A stretch of DNA of 64,000 nucleotides. It comes from Thelonectria olida (taxonomy: Eukaryota > Ascomycota > Sordariomycetes > Hypocreales > Nectriaceae). Both the position numbers and the translations under genes were made by a program. The notes below the pieces were generated by a model that saw nothing but the letters and a program-made list of their open reading frames with translations, was not told where the DNA came from and made no database searches. The DNA lies in NCBI GenBank assembly GCA_020736575.1, contig JAGPYM010000020.1, positions 248,001 through 312,000 of the forward strand, given 5' to 3'. Of this stretch, positions 21,500 to 32,704 are shown piece after piece. The stretch's first letter is position 1. Every line of letters begins with the position of its first letter.

Positions 21500-22588
21500 T
21501 CATGTCCTAAGCTCCTCGTCCTTCGCAACCTCGACGATAATCTTGCCCTTAGCTCTGCCCGTCTTCAATCTTTGGTAGGCTTCCCTGACATCTTCAAACT
21601 CAAACTTCGAGTCAATAACGGCTTTAACCCTGCCCTCGACCATCCACTCGGCAATTTGTGTCAGAACTTCGCGCTTGGGTATACCGAAGACAGTTACATG
21701 CTGTCTCTTTGCACCACTCAGGAATTTCGGCATGTATTGAGCTGTGGTGACGAATCGTATGAAGCTGAGATGATGGCTCACAGCCACTGTGACGAATTTT
21801 GCCGTTGGCTTTGTGTATGCGTCTGCCTCCCAGAACAGGTTGTGGTCGTTGCCAACATAGTCCACCACGAGGTCATACTTGTCTGGCGAGTCTTTGAGGG
21901 CCTGCAAGACGTTTTGTGTCTTGTAGTCGATGACTTCGTCCGCACCCAGGGACTTGCAGTGTGCGACGTTGGCAGTCGAGCAGGACACGGTGACATGCCG
22001 CCCTTCAACTTTGGCAATTTGGATGCCAAAGCTTCCCACGCCTCCAGATCCCCCGTTGATGAAGACTCGAGAGCCCGGCTCGGAGTGAGGCAGAACAGAC
22101 TCGTAAGCCGTGAGACCGGCTATAGAAATGCCGGCGGCATCAAGAGTTGACAGCCCTGTCGGTATGGGCACCACATTGTCGACGCTCGCAACCGCGTACT
22201 CTGACAGGGAGCCTCCGTACATGAAATTCGTCCCGGCGCCGCCGAATACGAATTGGCCCGGTTTGAGCGTAGAGCCCACTGCAGGCTGGACGATGTAGCC
22301 GGCAAAGTCATTTCCAGGAGACGCAGGCTTGGGAAAGGCAACTCTGTGCAAGAATTGGAACTCGGAAAGCCTGTAATCAGCTGGGTTGAGACCGGCAGCA
22401 ATGATCCGAACGAGGTGCTGGCTGGCCTTGGGCTGGAGCATGGGAATGGTGTTGAGAGCCAGGTTCTTCTCGAGACCGCCTGCTGTAGAACTGTATTGCC
22501 AGCTGCGAAATGTGGATGGGATGGTCTTGGTAGCCATTGCCATAGCCTTCATGTTGTGATTGACTTCAAATGTAGTTTCTGTAAACAC
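21500..22588 (-). CDS. zinc-independent MDR oxidoreductase (quinone oxidoreductase-like)
   Basis: Single exon of 362 residues. A GroES-like N-terminal domain (RIIAAGLNPADYRL, PGNDFAGYIV) is followed by a Rossmann domain with GSGGVGSFGIQIAK and LGADEVIDY, and the C-terminal GRAKGKIIVEV strand. The structural and catalytic zinc ligands of alcohol dehydrogenases are absent, placing it with quinone oxidoreductase / RTN4IP1-like / trans-acting enoyl-reductase MDRs. The true start may be the Met at 22537 (MATKTIPSTF) rather than 22588. It is tail-to-tail with the AflR-type regulator and divergent from the EthD gene. One AACTCCG word lies in that promoter at 22684. Confidence 0.9.
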   Translation of the reverse strand: MFTETTFEVNHNMKAMAMATKTIPSTFRSWQYSSTAGGLEKNLALNTIPMLQPKASQHLVRIIAAGLNPADYRLSEFQFLHRVAFPKPASPGNDFAGYIVQPAVGSTLKPGQFVFGGAGTNFMYGGSLSEYAVASVDNVVPIPTGLSTLDAAGISIAGLTAYESVLPHSEPGSRVFINGGSGGVGSFGIQIAKVEGRHVTVSCSTANVAHCKSLGADEVIDYKTQNVLQALKDSPDKYDLVVDYVGNDHNLFWEADAYTKPTAKFVTVAVSHHLSFIRFVTTAQYMPKFLSGAKRQHVTVFGIPKREVLTQIAEWMVEGRVKAVIDSKFEFEDVREAYQRLKTGRAKGKIIVEVAKDEELRT

Positions 22589-23077
22589 ATGCCCAGAGAT
22601 TCAAATCAAGAATTTGCAAATGCTGCTTTAAAGAGCGTCTAACGAGACAGCCACAGGACTTATGGCACATCGATCCAAGGGACAACTCCGGTGCTATCGG
22701 CTTATGACGCGATCCAACCGAGCAAACTGAGCATCGTATTTGTAATTCGGAGACTATTCTCTGATAAAGGCCATTCATATTAGCCCGCTCCCGAGTCTCC
22801 CAGAGCTGTTCTAGGGCAAAGCACCAATAACAAGTCAACATGAGCTGGTAGCGTCCCTCCTGTATCAAGGGAGGAGCAAGACGGACCCAGCAACCGGAAG
22901 ATTGGACATCCCGCCGGATGGTGAGATACTCCGGCCCTACATAACCCACGGAGACTTTGATATCTCGTTTAGGACCCTTTAAAGCCCGCCTTAGCGCTCA
23001 AAACTGCTTTCTTTTCTGGGCAGCATCTTGTACACACTGTTAGCACCTCACCAAACCACCACGATCCAATCCCCAAA

Positions 23078-23515
23078 ATGTCCACCGTCCTTACACTCCT
23101 CTACCCTATTCCAGCCGCTGGTCGTATGTCTTGTCCGCCCGTTTTCATTGGTGTTATGAAGAAGCCAAGCTCTTCGGGGGGTTTCCTCTTCGACCCAACT
23201 TGGAGGACTGTACTGAGAATGTATACTGACCAGTTTCTAGCTGAAGCCTTTGACTTCGACTACTACCTCAATAAACATATCCCACTGGCTCGAGAAGCAT
23301 GGTCCAAGTACGGCTTAACAAAGTGGGCAGCTGTGAAGTTGGCCCCTGAGACTGGTTACTCTTTGCAGACCATTATCACTTGGGAGAGCCCGCAGAGTGT
23401 TGGCAGGGCCATGAAGGAAGCAGGCGCCGAGGTCATGGCTGACCTGAAGAATTTTAGCACAGAAAAGCCAGTGGTTATCCAGGGAGTTGTTGCGGCTGGG
23501 ACTCTCGTTGAGTAG
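23078..23515 (+). CDS. EthD-domain protein
   Basis: Two exons, 23078-23123 and 23241-23515, with a 117-base intron (GTATGT...TTCTAG), give 106 residues. The spliced protein reads MSTVLTLLYPIPAAG-PEAFDFDYYLNKHIPL, which is the EthD ferredoxin-like fold with its DYY...H-P motif, then KWAAVKLAPETGYSLQTIIT and EVMADLKNFSTEKPV. EthD-family proteins form dimeric alpha/beta barrels. In fungi they include polyketide decarboxylases/dehydratases near anthraquinone genes and uncharacterised dimers. Its position beside an MDR enzyme and an AflR-type regulator suggests a tailoring or detoxification role. Confidence 0.88.
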   Translation: MSTVLTLLYPIPAAGRMSCPPVFIGVMKKPSSSGGFLFDPTWRTVLRMYTDQFLAEAFDFDYYLNKHIPLAREAWSKYGLTKWAAVKLAPETGYSLQTIITWESPQSVGRAMKEAGAEVMADLKNFSTEKPVVIQGVVAAGTLVE

Positions 23516-24429
23516 AATGCAACGCCGGTTGGTTCTGCTCTGAAGCAAAACATTCCAATGTTCACTGTTAATGTGATCTGGGTCGGCTTTGGCGTGAGGA
23601 AATATTGAGTGATAACTTGGTTTAGGTAATATGACAACTGGTTTTGTATGTCTAGGAAACAAATTCATAGGGATGATTGAGTTTTTTTTTAATTGTACTA
23701 AGTGTTCGCCGCTGACTCTTGGATTTCTTTTGGTTCTGGCTGGCAGACGATAATGCCACCGAATCCTACTCAAATCGCGGTTACAAAGTGAGCTATATTG
23801 CACAGGATGGGAGACGTCTGGTATTGATTCCATGGTTCGGGGATATCTTGATCTCTATGTACACGTTTGACATCAATATATATGCCTTGTAGATGTAGAC
23901 CTGAAACAAGAGAAGCCATCCCTCACTGTAAATTTGTTCTCAAAATACGAGGCCTATTACAACTTACTCAAAGCAAGCTTTTGGACATCCCAGCGAAGCT
24001 TGCAAACTCTTTGCTAACTACTTTGTGAGCAGTTTGTTTCTGCCTCTATTTATCATCCCAGGTTCCCATCCCATCCGAGGTATGCTCTTTTTTATCGCTG
24101 TCATGCTCATCAAAGTCTGTCATGCCAGTAAAGACAACGCCGCTTTTTCTCAGGATAAATTCAGGGATATTCAGCCTTAGCTCAGGTTCAGCTGACCGTA
24201 GACCACCCTCATTCGCTCTCGTTACCATCTTACCAGCCAGCTCTTGTTCCAGTCATGGGTACCATCAGATCATGGCCACCCCCGCACCCTCAGTTGTCTG
24301 TGACCTGATAATTTGATAAAGAGTAAGACGGCTTGACTTTATCTCCGCATATTACATAGCCTGGCGAGCACCCCATCCCCCTTCTCCCTCCCTTGGTTCA
24401 AATTACTTACTGGTCCGTCCCGCCTTAAG
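23516..24429. other. intergenic, no gene seen
   Basis: About 900 bases between the EthD gene and the AT-rich island. Short open frames only. Confidence 0.4.
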
Positions 24430-25684
24430 CAGTTTATTCTTCCGTGCAAAGCTTTAGCAGCTTATACTGCCAGACGGCCGTACCTTAACCTTTGGCGTCT
24501 ATAGCGCCGGCGGGAATATAATACTAAGAGTAGAGTAGTATCCTATTATCTTCTATTTATATAGCGTCCCTAGCAGCTATTATAAGGCATATATAATATA
24601 TAATACTGCTATTTAATATAGCTTTTAAATTATTATACTTAATTATTTTAAATATACAGGCTTTATACTCTAACCCGCCCGGCAAATATTTAACTAGCTA
24701 AATAATCTTTTAGCTATTATTAATTACTTTTTTATTACCTAATTTGCTATAATAAGCGCCGCTAGTAGCAGTCCTTACGCTCCAGCCTGCTTATATTTCC
24801 TATTAAAAAACTAGCTTACTAGTATTACTATTTATTATAATATATACTTAGTTTTATTTAATTTTATTAAAATAAAAATTTTAAATTAGCTTTTATTTAA
24901 TATTACCCCCTAGATTTCCTTTTTTATTATATAAATTATAAATTATTTTTAAGAAATATTTTAAGGTTTTTAATAATAAAATAATCGAACTTTTTAAAAA
25001 TATATTATAATAATTTAGTTAATTTCTAATAAATAAGACTAGAGAGTTTTAAGTTTATATTAGTAAAAAGATTAAAGTATTAAGATCTAAGTAATATACT
25101 AGGTTATTATATTTAGTAATATACTTAAAATGGATAAGTGTAACTAAATTGTATTAAAAGATAAAAAAGCTTAAGTTCTATCTAGTATGCTAATAAATAT
25201 GTTTATATACTAATATCTCTTTAAAGGGTTTATAATAGTTTATAAAGTGATTTAGAGTGAACTTGTCTATAGTTTACCATAGTTTATAAAGTGATTTAAA
25301 GTAAACTTAAGCAAGTGTTATATAATTGGGTAGAAATTTATAGAGGCAGTTTAACACGTGACTATTAATAGTTATGGGCCGTAATATATATTAAGTTTAA
25401 ATTATATAATTTTTACTAATTCTTTTAATATATACTATTAATTAAACTTAAGCTATTATAATTAAATAGTTAAAATATATTTAAAGTTAGTATTACGTAT
25501 ATTTTAATTTTTTTAAAAAAAAATATTTTATTATAATATAAAGCTATTATAAAGCCTAACTTTACTATTAAAATTATATAATTTAATATTACTATTAGAG
25601 TTATATAGTTTAGTATTACTATTAGAGCTACTTACTTATTATAATAAAACTAAGGCTTTAACTAGGCTAATTATTAAGGGCAGG
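24430..25684. repeat. AT-rich island, probably a RIP-mutated repeat
   Basis: About 1.25 kb made almost only of A and T, with TTATA, TAATA and TTTAAT words, no open frames and sharp boundaries against normal-GC flanks. Its left border still shows a few GC-rich words (ACGGCCGTACC, GGCGTCTATAGCGCCGGCGG). A near-duplicate segment, ATAGTTTATAAAGTGATTTA, recurs at about 25226 and 25269. The composition is what RIP leaves of a duplicated transposon; no family can be named. Confidence 0.6.
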
Positions 25685-28251
25685 TTACTTCCTAGCACGC
25701 TGGGTGCGCACTTTAAAGTCAAGTGAAGACCAAGATTCCTCGTGGTCCTTGCCCATTCTTAACTCCATTTCGGTAGGATGCCTAGTAAACATACATCTAT
25801 AGGGTAGATCGGGCTGCGCAGAGAGGTTCGGCAGAGCTAGCTCGCCCCAAGATGTACTGCTGTGGCTGGCATAGAGATACACCCTAAAAGTCTCTTCGAC
25901 TGAGTCTTCCGAGATATCCATTGGAATATGCGTGATGAAAGAGGAATTCCCCCCGTAAACCTCCACGAAATCCACTTCTATCACGTCGGAGTCTCGAGGG
26001 TACATCTTCTCGATACCCCAGGTAGGGCTCAGGCGGAAGAAAGCCAAACAAGCAAGCTGCTCGCTTGTGATGGAGCAAACCAGCGTCTCTCCTTCCGCAA
26101 CGTCATAAGTTCCAGACGAATCCATTGAAATCGGCTTGCAATTGGAGCCTTTTAGACGGCAGGTGGTTCGCTGACTTGGCTTGTGGCCAGCGCTCGCGAT
26201 GGCTCGAAAGCGAGCGAGGTGTCGGATAAGACGAGCTAGGTTTGCGATACCATCCCTATCCCTTTGGGATACTTTCGGGACCATTTGTACCTGGTGCTCG
26301 TGTTCATCCCGAATGACAAAGTCGTAGTTCTCGTCAAGAAACACGTTGAATGCTGCCTTATCTGCCCGCTCTTGTTCAGCCAGCCGGAGATTCGGCGTCT
26401 CGGCGAGGCGCTTCCGCAGTAACAACTCAAGGCTTTCAACATCAACTGCAGCTGCTGGGCTGACGGTCAATTTCACAAAGGTCTCCGTCGGCAAAGCATA
26501 TGTCAGCCGGCCTGCGACATTGCTAGTTGCGGACCATATCTCCTCAGGGACCCCCCTAAGACTCGGAGGGTCTACCAGCTCGGCTAGAGATTGTAGCTCA
26601 TAGACCTCTGTGACGCGTACCGTTGGAACTAGGTCATTGTAGCTGAGAAAGTTTCCGCCGGTTTTCGCGATTTGTTCCATGTCCCAGGCGTTAGAGAAGA
26701 CTTCGTACGTTGTTCCGACGGTAACTCCTGAGCGCGACCGATGGCGAGCTTAAAGCCCTGATCAGCCCACAGGACGGGAACCACAGGGACGTTGAGTCCC
26801 TGCTAGAGTCGTCTGCTGCCGAAGAATTCGCATCTGATATCGCTATACAGTACCACGTTCCGGTAGGGCAAGAAGCAATAGGCTATATAGTTGCAGATTC
26901 TGGCGTATAATGGCAAATCCTTCATAGAATATAGCCGGAGTATATGCAATAGGCTCTTACTTAAGAAGCCCTTGCTCGCGCGCGAAAAGATATGCGAAAA
27001 TTGCCTCGAGGCAGCCAAAACCGTACAATTAGGTGGTGCTGGGACCATCGGGAAATGAGCGGCGATGTCGCGGTTTCCTGGTCGTCGCGGTCCACCCATT
27101 CTTTTGGTTCGTACGAACCGTCTAGGACAGCGGACACGCGCAGTCCCCTCCCTACCATGTTGTTGACCATGATCCCGAGCTGGTGGTCTGTGAGATACAC
27201 GCCTCCGGCCATCACATCGGCAAGGGCCAATCCTCTTGCCGACGCCCTGTGAATGTACGGGTGGGAGTGCGATTGCTGGATACGATGGCCGGAGTAATGG
27301 ATATACACCAGATCGCCATCCGCTGCAAGGCTGGTGATGCGTTTCAGTCCGCGGATGACGTTGTCATGGACTGGCCTGGTGTGGTCCTCGGCAGCCGTAT
27401 CAACAGGCGAGGTGAGCGTCGTGATGTTGGATGCAGGCACCTTGAGACGTTCTCTCAGGACCTTTTCCATCTCGAGGACATCTTGAACACACCCATCCAG
27501 ATTCCTGAGGGTCACCGGCCCCTGATCTCCGGGGAGGAATTGGTCGATACCGATCAACAAGGCCCATCGTTGAGGCTGTGAGCCCATTCGGGAGGTGCTG
27601 CCGAGTTCTGGGCTGTTTTTTCCCGAGATCTCCAACGGTACCCTCGAAGGATCTGAGGAGATCCGAGGATCTGTCACTGCGGGCAGCCTTTCTCCGTCCA
27701 GTTGCTTCATCTGCTTGTTGAGAACCTTGGCAATTCTCAGAAAGGCCGGGTCTTGAGCCTCCAGCTTTGTCATTGCAAAATGATCGCTGTCGATGGCGAT
27801 GGGCCCAAAATCCGGGAGGACTGCCGATTCTGATGCAAGCCTCTGTGACGTGGCGAGCACGAACCAACATACTGCAAAGCACTGGAACTATACGCACCAG
27901 TTTATTCTTATCGCTGGGCCTGACCACATAGCATCCGACTATATTGATCTTGTCGTGTTCCTCGGCTGGCTCTCGGATCATTACGCGGAACAGCCTCTGC
28001 ATGTCTTCAATCTCCTTCAGCGAGTCGCCATACGGTGACCAATCCTGCCTCTGGGGTGAGTTCGCGCATGGAAAGCCGAGCTGCTTGGCGCACATGATGG
28101 CCCATTCTCCCATTCCGGCTCCGTGATGGGGAGTATCGAATAGGATAGCTGCGTGTCTTCTCCATCTTCCTTTTGTGCCTAACAAATTGGCCTTGTCCAA
28201 AAAGGTAGACTCGGATCCTACGAATGGTCCGCTCCGTGACCAGCACAGCAC
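25685..28251 (-). pseudogene. alpha/beta-hydrolase (SesB-like) + caspase-like (C14) fusion pseudogene
   Basis: Minus-strand blocks in order: an alpha/beta-hydrolase tail of the SesB type (ILFDTPHHGAGMGEWAIMCA, then SDHFAMTKLEAQDPAF), a C14 caspase fold (RWALLIGIDQF, LRNLDGCVQDVLEMEKVLRE, DLVYIHYSGHRIQQ, VSAVLDGSYE, then CTVLAASRQ and CEFFGSRRL), and a C-terminal region of about 330 residues with an AFFRLSPTWGIEKMYPRDSD segment as in metacaspase-like proteins. It is broken by a frame change near 27090, a TAG at 26803-26805, a frame change near 26727 (one G restores AIGRAQ-GVTVGTTY) and one between the hydrolase and caspase parts near 27880. The hydrolase N-terminus is missing. The catalytic Cys expected in LDSCHSG is replaced (LDGSYE), so the caspase was inactive or had already diverged. 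Confidence 0.75.
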
Positions 28252-28531
28252 GCAAACTGCTTATCAATCTTGGCCATCGCCACTAATCCAATTCCGTAGC
28301 GCTCGTGCATTGAGGCTGAACTTGCTGACAATTCCATTGACTTACGCGCGCGGCATCTCTGACGAGAAGATGATGGCATGCATTTTGGAATGTATATCTA
28401 TTCAGGGCTCTTCATCTTGAAAGGAGGAGTAATTCCATCATCATTCTGCACTTCAAATACACCTGCTTGATTCACATCCCGATCATCATCAGTTTATCTC
28501 TTCATCTTCACAGCTTACACAAGTACCCAAG

Positions 28532-29349
28532 ATGGCTCCCAATTCTCCCGTTGCTCTCATTCTTGGAGCCGGTGCCAACATCGGACAGAACGTTGGTCGT
28601 GCATTTGCTGCCAAGGGCTACAAAGTTGCCCTGGCTGCACGAAGTGTGAAGGAAGAAGATAGCACTGCCGACCAGCTTCACATCAAGGGCGACTTTAGCG
28701 ATCCAGAGTCCATCACTAGTATTTTTTCCAAGGTCAAGTCGCACTTTGGCACTCCCCATGTTGTCGTCTACAATGGTACGAGTACACCTACATATCCAAC
28801 GCTCAATAATGCCATTCTTTACCTTAATTCTAATCAATTCAATAGCTGCTTCCGTCACTCCCCAAAACGCACAAACTCCTCTAGCCGTTCCTCTGAAGGA
28901 CTTTACCCGTGACCTGACCATCAACACGACCAGTACTTTTGTCGCCGCACAGCAAGCCATCGCTGGCTTCGAGGACCTTCCGGAGTCTGCGTCGAGGACT
29001 TTCATCTACACCGGAAACTGCACCAACGTGTCGCCTATCGTGCCCCTGCTCACCCTTGGTGTTGGCAAGTCGGCCACCGCGTCCATCATCCAGGTCGCGG
29101 CCGAGGGTTACAAGGAGAAGGGATTCAAGTACGTCTTACGTCCATATTTGGTTCCTGATACCGGAATCAGACTAACCAAATTGACTCAGGTTCTACTATG
29201 CTGATGAGCGAAAGGCGGACGGCTCGCCCGCTTACGGCGCTATTGATGGGCCTGCTCATGCCGAGTTCTACACTCACCTCGCCGAAACGGCCGAGCAAGG
29301 TCCTTGGCAGCAGACTTTTGTCAAGGGTTCCGGATATAAGAAGTTCTAA
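28532..29349 (+). CDS. atypical short-chain dehydrogenase-like protein lacking the active-site Tyr
   Basis: Three exons, 28532-28775, 28846-29128 and 29190-29349 (introns GTACGA...CAATAG and GTACGT...ACTAACC...CTCAG), give 228 residues with the frame closed. The N-terminus has an SDR-like GAGANIGQNVG cofactor loop and a VALAARS strand, and GDFSDPESI follows. Where classical SDRs have Tyr-x3-Lys, this protein reads TLGVGKSATAS, so the Lys remains but Leu stands in place of Tyr. The C-terminus is ADERKADGSPAYGAI...FYTHLAE. It belongs to a small fungal NAD(P)-binding family of unknown activity. It may bind the nucleotide without classical reduction. Confidence 0.82.
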
Positions 29350-30267
29350 ATGATTCACTGGGGCGACAAAAATGGAATGTGGATGTTGGAGCAATGAGAA
29401 TGTCGCTATACCTACTTCAAATGTCATAACTACGGACTTTATGTGTGATCTTTAAGATAGGTCTGGGTCGAGTTACAGACATATATTTAGTCATAAGAAT
29501 AAAAAAAGGAACACCTCATGGACAATGATCGTTGTCATATCATTTACAGAACATTTAAGTACTACACTTAGGACCATCATCTCGTCATTAACCTTCCCAC
29601 AAATCAACCGCCTCCAACCGAGTAGGATCCTAGATGGTGAAACGACGTAGAGCGGCCGCGCACTCCAAGCGCAGAGTAAGGTATCTAGATCTGGGGGACA
29701 GGTTTACATTGTGCGTTGCAAGGGAACCGGGGTTCATTTCAGTGCGACCCAACCGCAGGCATAGTGCGAAGTACGCGAATAAGGTCATTGTGACATATTG
29801 CCTTCTACACAGAAATCGGTATTTATGCCTCCTTAACGCCGTTTCCAACCCACCCGCCATTGCATTTGTAACGTGCCATTTTCCAACTGGATGAGACCGA
29901 AAGTGCCGCGCAGCGGTTAAAGCCAGCTTGCAAATGTGATCGTTCTCGATAAGCCGGTCGCTGTGCTTGACAGCCGATTCAGTGAGGAACTTGCATGCAA
30001 AGGCCGTCACAGAGGATGCATATGACAGCATTCCTACCGCACCTTTCACGACATCCGGTTTGGGATTTAGTAGACTTAATTGCAAGTTATGGCCACGGGG
30101 GCCCTAAGATACCATTCTATCTTGGCATGTCAGCCAAATGCTGAACGGCCTGATCATCCAGACGATGGGTAAGGACATATGAGGGTTGCGATAAATGATC
30201 GACCAGAACATTCCGTTTTCTCTGATGGTCTACATCAAATATTACAACTGATATAAATGAATGCCCT
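29350..30267. other. intergenic, no gene seen
   Basis: About 900 bases. Two overlapping open frames (29634-30085) show no recognisable domain. Confidence 0.4.
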
Positions 30268-31966
30268 TCAAACTAGCTTGACCACTACCGCATCCCCGAC
30301 TTCGCGTTTTTGACGAGTGAGTTGGAAAAGCCCAGCTGCAGCAAGATTAATAAGACATGGAGGATTCATGTCATTTTTCGGTGACTTGGGAGTCGCTACC
30401 CAGCCTTCATCAACGGGACCTACAGAGTAAGTAAATTTCGCGAGTTGAAATTGCGATGCACCGGCTCGGTGGTATTCGGCACCATGGCCTCTGGTGACCA
30501 CCATCCCAAAAATCTTCGCCGTGGTGGAAAACACGGGCAAAACAAAAATTCCCTTCTCCAGAAACTTAGCTTGCTCCTCCTCTTCACCACTGAGGTCTAG
30601 ATGTGACTCGTCATCCGTCCAGCCATCTTCAAACCGATAATTGGCCACAGTAAAGCTTTTTACTAATTCTCCTGACCATTCGACAGTGTTAATGGGCAGC
30701 AGAACTCCTAGGACATGGATAGTGCCTTCAGCGAGAATTGCAGGGGTCCCGACCTGACCTGATCCAGGGGGGGCTTACGACGTCGGCAAAATACGCCTCT
30801 GGCTCACCAGTTTCTGGGAAGTGTATCTTCCGATCCAGAGATAGCCATGACCAGGTTGGGGCTCTAAACTTGGTGTCCTCCCAAGAGGCCCAGAGATGGC
30901 CGTAGCTCGTCCACGCCAAGTCCGTCAGCAGTGTACTCTTCCATATTCCGGCCAAGTACTCGTCCTGTCTGTCGTCTTCGATAAGCCTATCGACCCCCAA
31001 GAAAGCAATCAGCTTTTTCTCCCGTTTTGTCAGATCGCACTTGCTGTACCTATTAACCAGGTCGGACCATGCATCGCGACAGGATTCATGCGACGAGTCG
31101 CTGGATCTGGGCGACAAGGCCTTGGCCAGAGTCTCTGATGTGGTTGTTGCTACCATTCCTGGAGGCAGGGTGTTGGTAAATAACTCAAGGGCAATGTCCT
31201 CCTTACACTCCCATCCCAGCTGTGTTGGGCCGAAATGGAGTATTCTGGGCGCCAGCAATCGCTCCTGGTAAACCCAGGCCCTCGACTGCAGTGGGGTCTC
31301 TTCAATCTCGTAGTCCCAAGTGTCACCGTCAATGAGGTAGTATTGTTTCTGGCGAACGGTAATTTTATACCGATGTATCTGGTAATACCGTTTGTTGCGG
31401 ATTCTACGAATGTAGCGATTCCTTTGAACCATGATGGCATAAGCATCAAAGTCAAAAAGAGATGACGTGCATCATATGGGGACAAAGTGGCGGCCAAATT
31501 CAAGAAAGAGTGGGTGTAGACGTCGCGCATCTAAGGCGCCTCTCTTTTCCAGTCGACCAGATCGGCATCTTGTTTGATACATACCGAATCAATCCATGTG
31601 TAACGGATTCTGAGCGTTGCAGCGAGCAAACCTGCCTCCTGGAGAGCCGTGGGGAGCAAACCGACATCGATGTTTTCTTAAACTTACTGATCGTTCTTGA
31701 TGTCAACATGCGATAGTGATGGGGGCCCTATCGATGGCTGAGGGTAACATAGGCTCTCCCTTCGGTTTCTCATTTTCCGTTAGGATTAGGTGCATGCTCC
31801 GGCCACCTGACGCCAACTCCAGCAGTCGAGTTGGATACCATGACCAGTCGTCATAACGACTGCACCGCTCGTGAGCTGCGGTACAACGGTGGATCCAGGC
31901 TTGAACCAAGGGAGCATTGACAGGCAGGCCTGGCTCGCTTTCCAAGGTCGGCAATGCTATTTTCAC
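30268..31966 (-). pseudogene. HET-domain (heterokaryon incompatibility) pseudogene
   Basis: The minus strand shows the ordered HET landmarks: WIHRCTAAHERCSRYDDWSW, YVTLSHR-stop-GPHHYRML, LLPTALQEAGLLAATLRIRY then TWIDSVCIKQD, MRDVYTHSFLNLAATLS, PLQSRAWVYQERLLAPRILH then FGPTQLGWEC, RAPTWSWLSLD, and a C-terminal beta-rich tail. Breaks: TAG at 31728-31730 replaces the invariant Trp of SHRWG, TAG at 31531-31533 precedes MRDVYT, and there are frame changes near 31685-31700, at the A5 run 31454-31458 (one more base restores FDFDAYA) and at the G7 run 30767-30773. HET proteins trigger cell death after nonself fusion; this copy cannot be translated as it stands. Confidence 0.85.
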
Positions 31967-32704
31967 ATATTTATTGAATTCTTTGAACGGTTAGAGGCTT
32001 CGATTACGATGACGAGAGTGAATCGGGGCACTATTTAAAACAAACCTTGGATAGGGCTAAAATAACAAGTGATGTTACAACCGTACTCTGTCTCGGCATA
32101 TTTCATTGTGTTAAGGAACATCCCAAACTCGAAAAATCTCACTTCAAGACAAGGTCTTTGACTGGAGACGCAAGCAATAGGCTGTCCATGATGATCACGA
32201 TGAAAGACGGTCTCTAATGTACCTACCTATTCTCCGGGCATCGTACAGGTCGCCAGATTCCGCTTCCAGCCAGTGAGAGAATTTGCAGCAGATCCAACAT
32301 TGTTGCTGGAGTGCAGGGTTGTAACGCGGGAAGGCGACAGAAAATCATCTGCGGCGGAACATTGCAAGGGTGCAATTTTTTGACGGCACCTTGGCATGTA
32401 GTGCATAACACCATTATATATTAGGGCTGGTGTGACGATGGCTAGTTCCTACAAGATCGCAGCGAAAGTGTCGCGACTTTTACGCAACCAAACCGAGGAT
32501 GTGCGGTCAAGCTTGGCAGAATGGGGCAATTGATTGAGGCAATGTGCGTGAAGCATTCACCCAATACTCTGTATTAAGCTCGCTAAAGCCAAGTGTGCTG
32601 AGACCTTCCGTATGCTAAGAATTACAAATCTTCGAGTATCTGGGCTTTGTTTCTAAGCAGGCCTCACGTATTTGGCCGAGATGATGGATGCATGCTGTCT
32701 CACC
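31967..32704. other. intergenic, no gene seen
   Basis: About 740 bases. No feature recognised. Confidence 0.4.
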
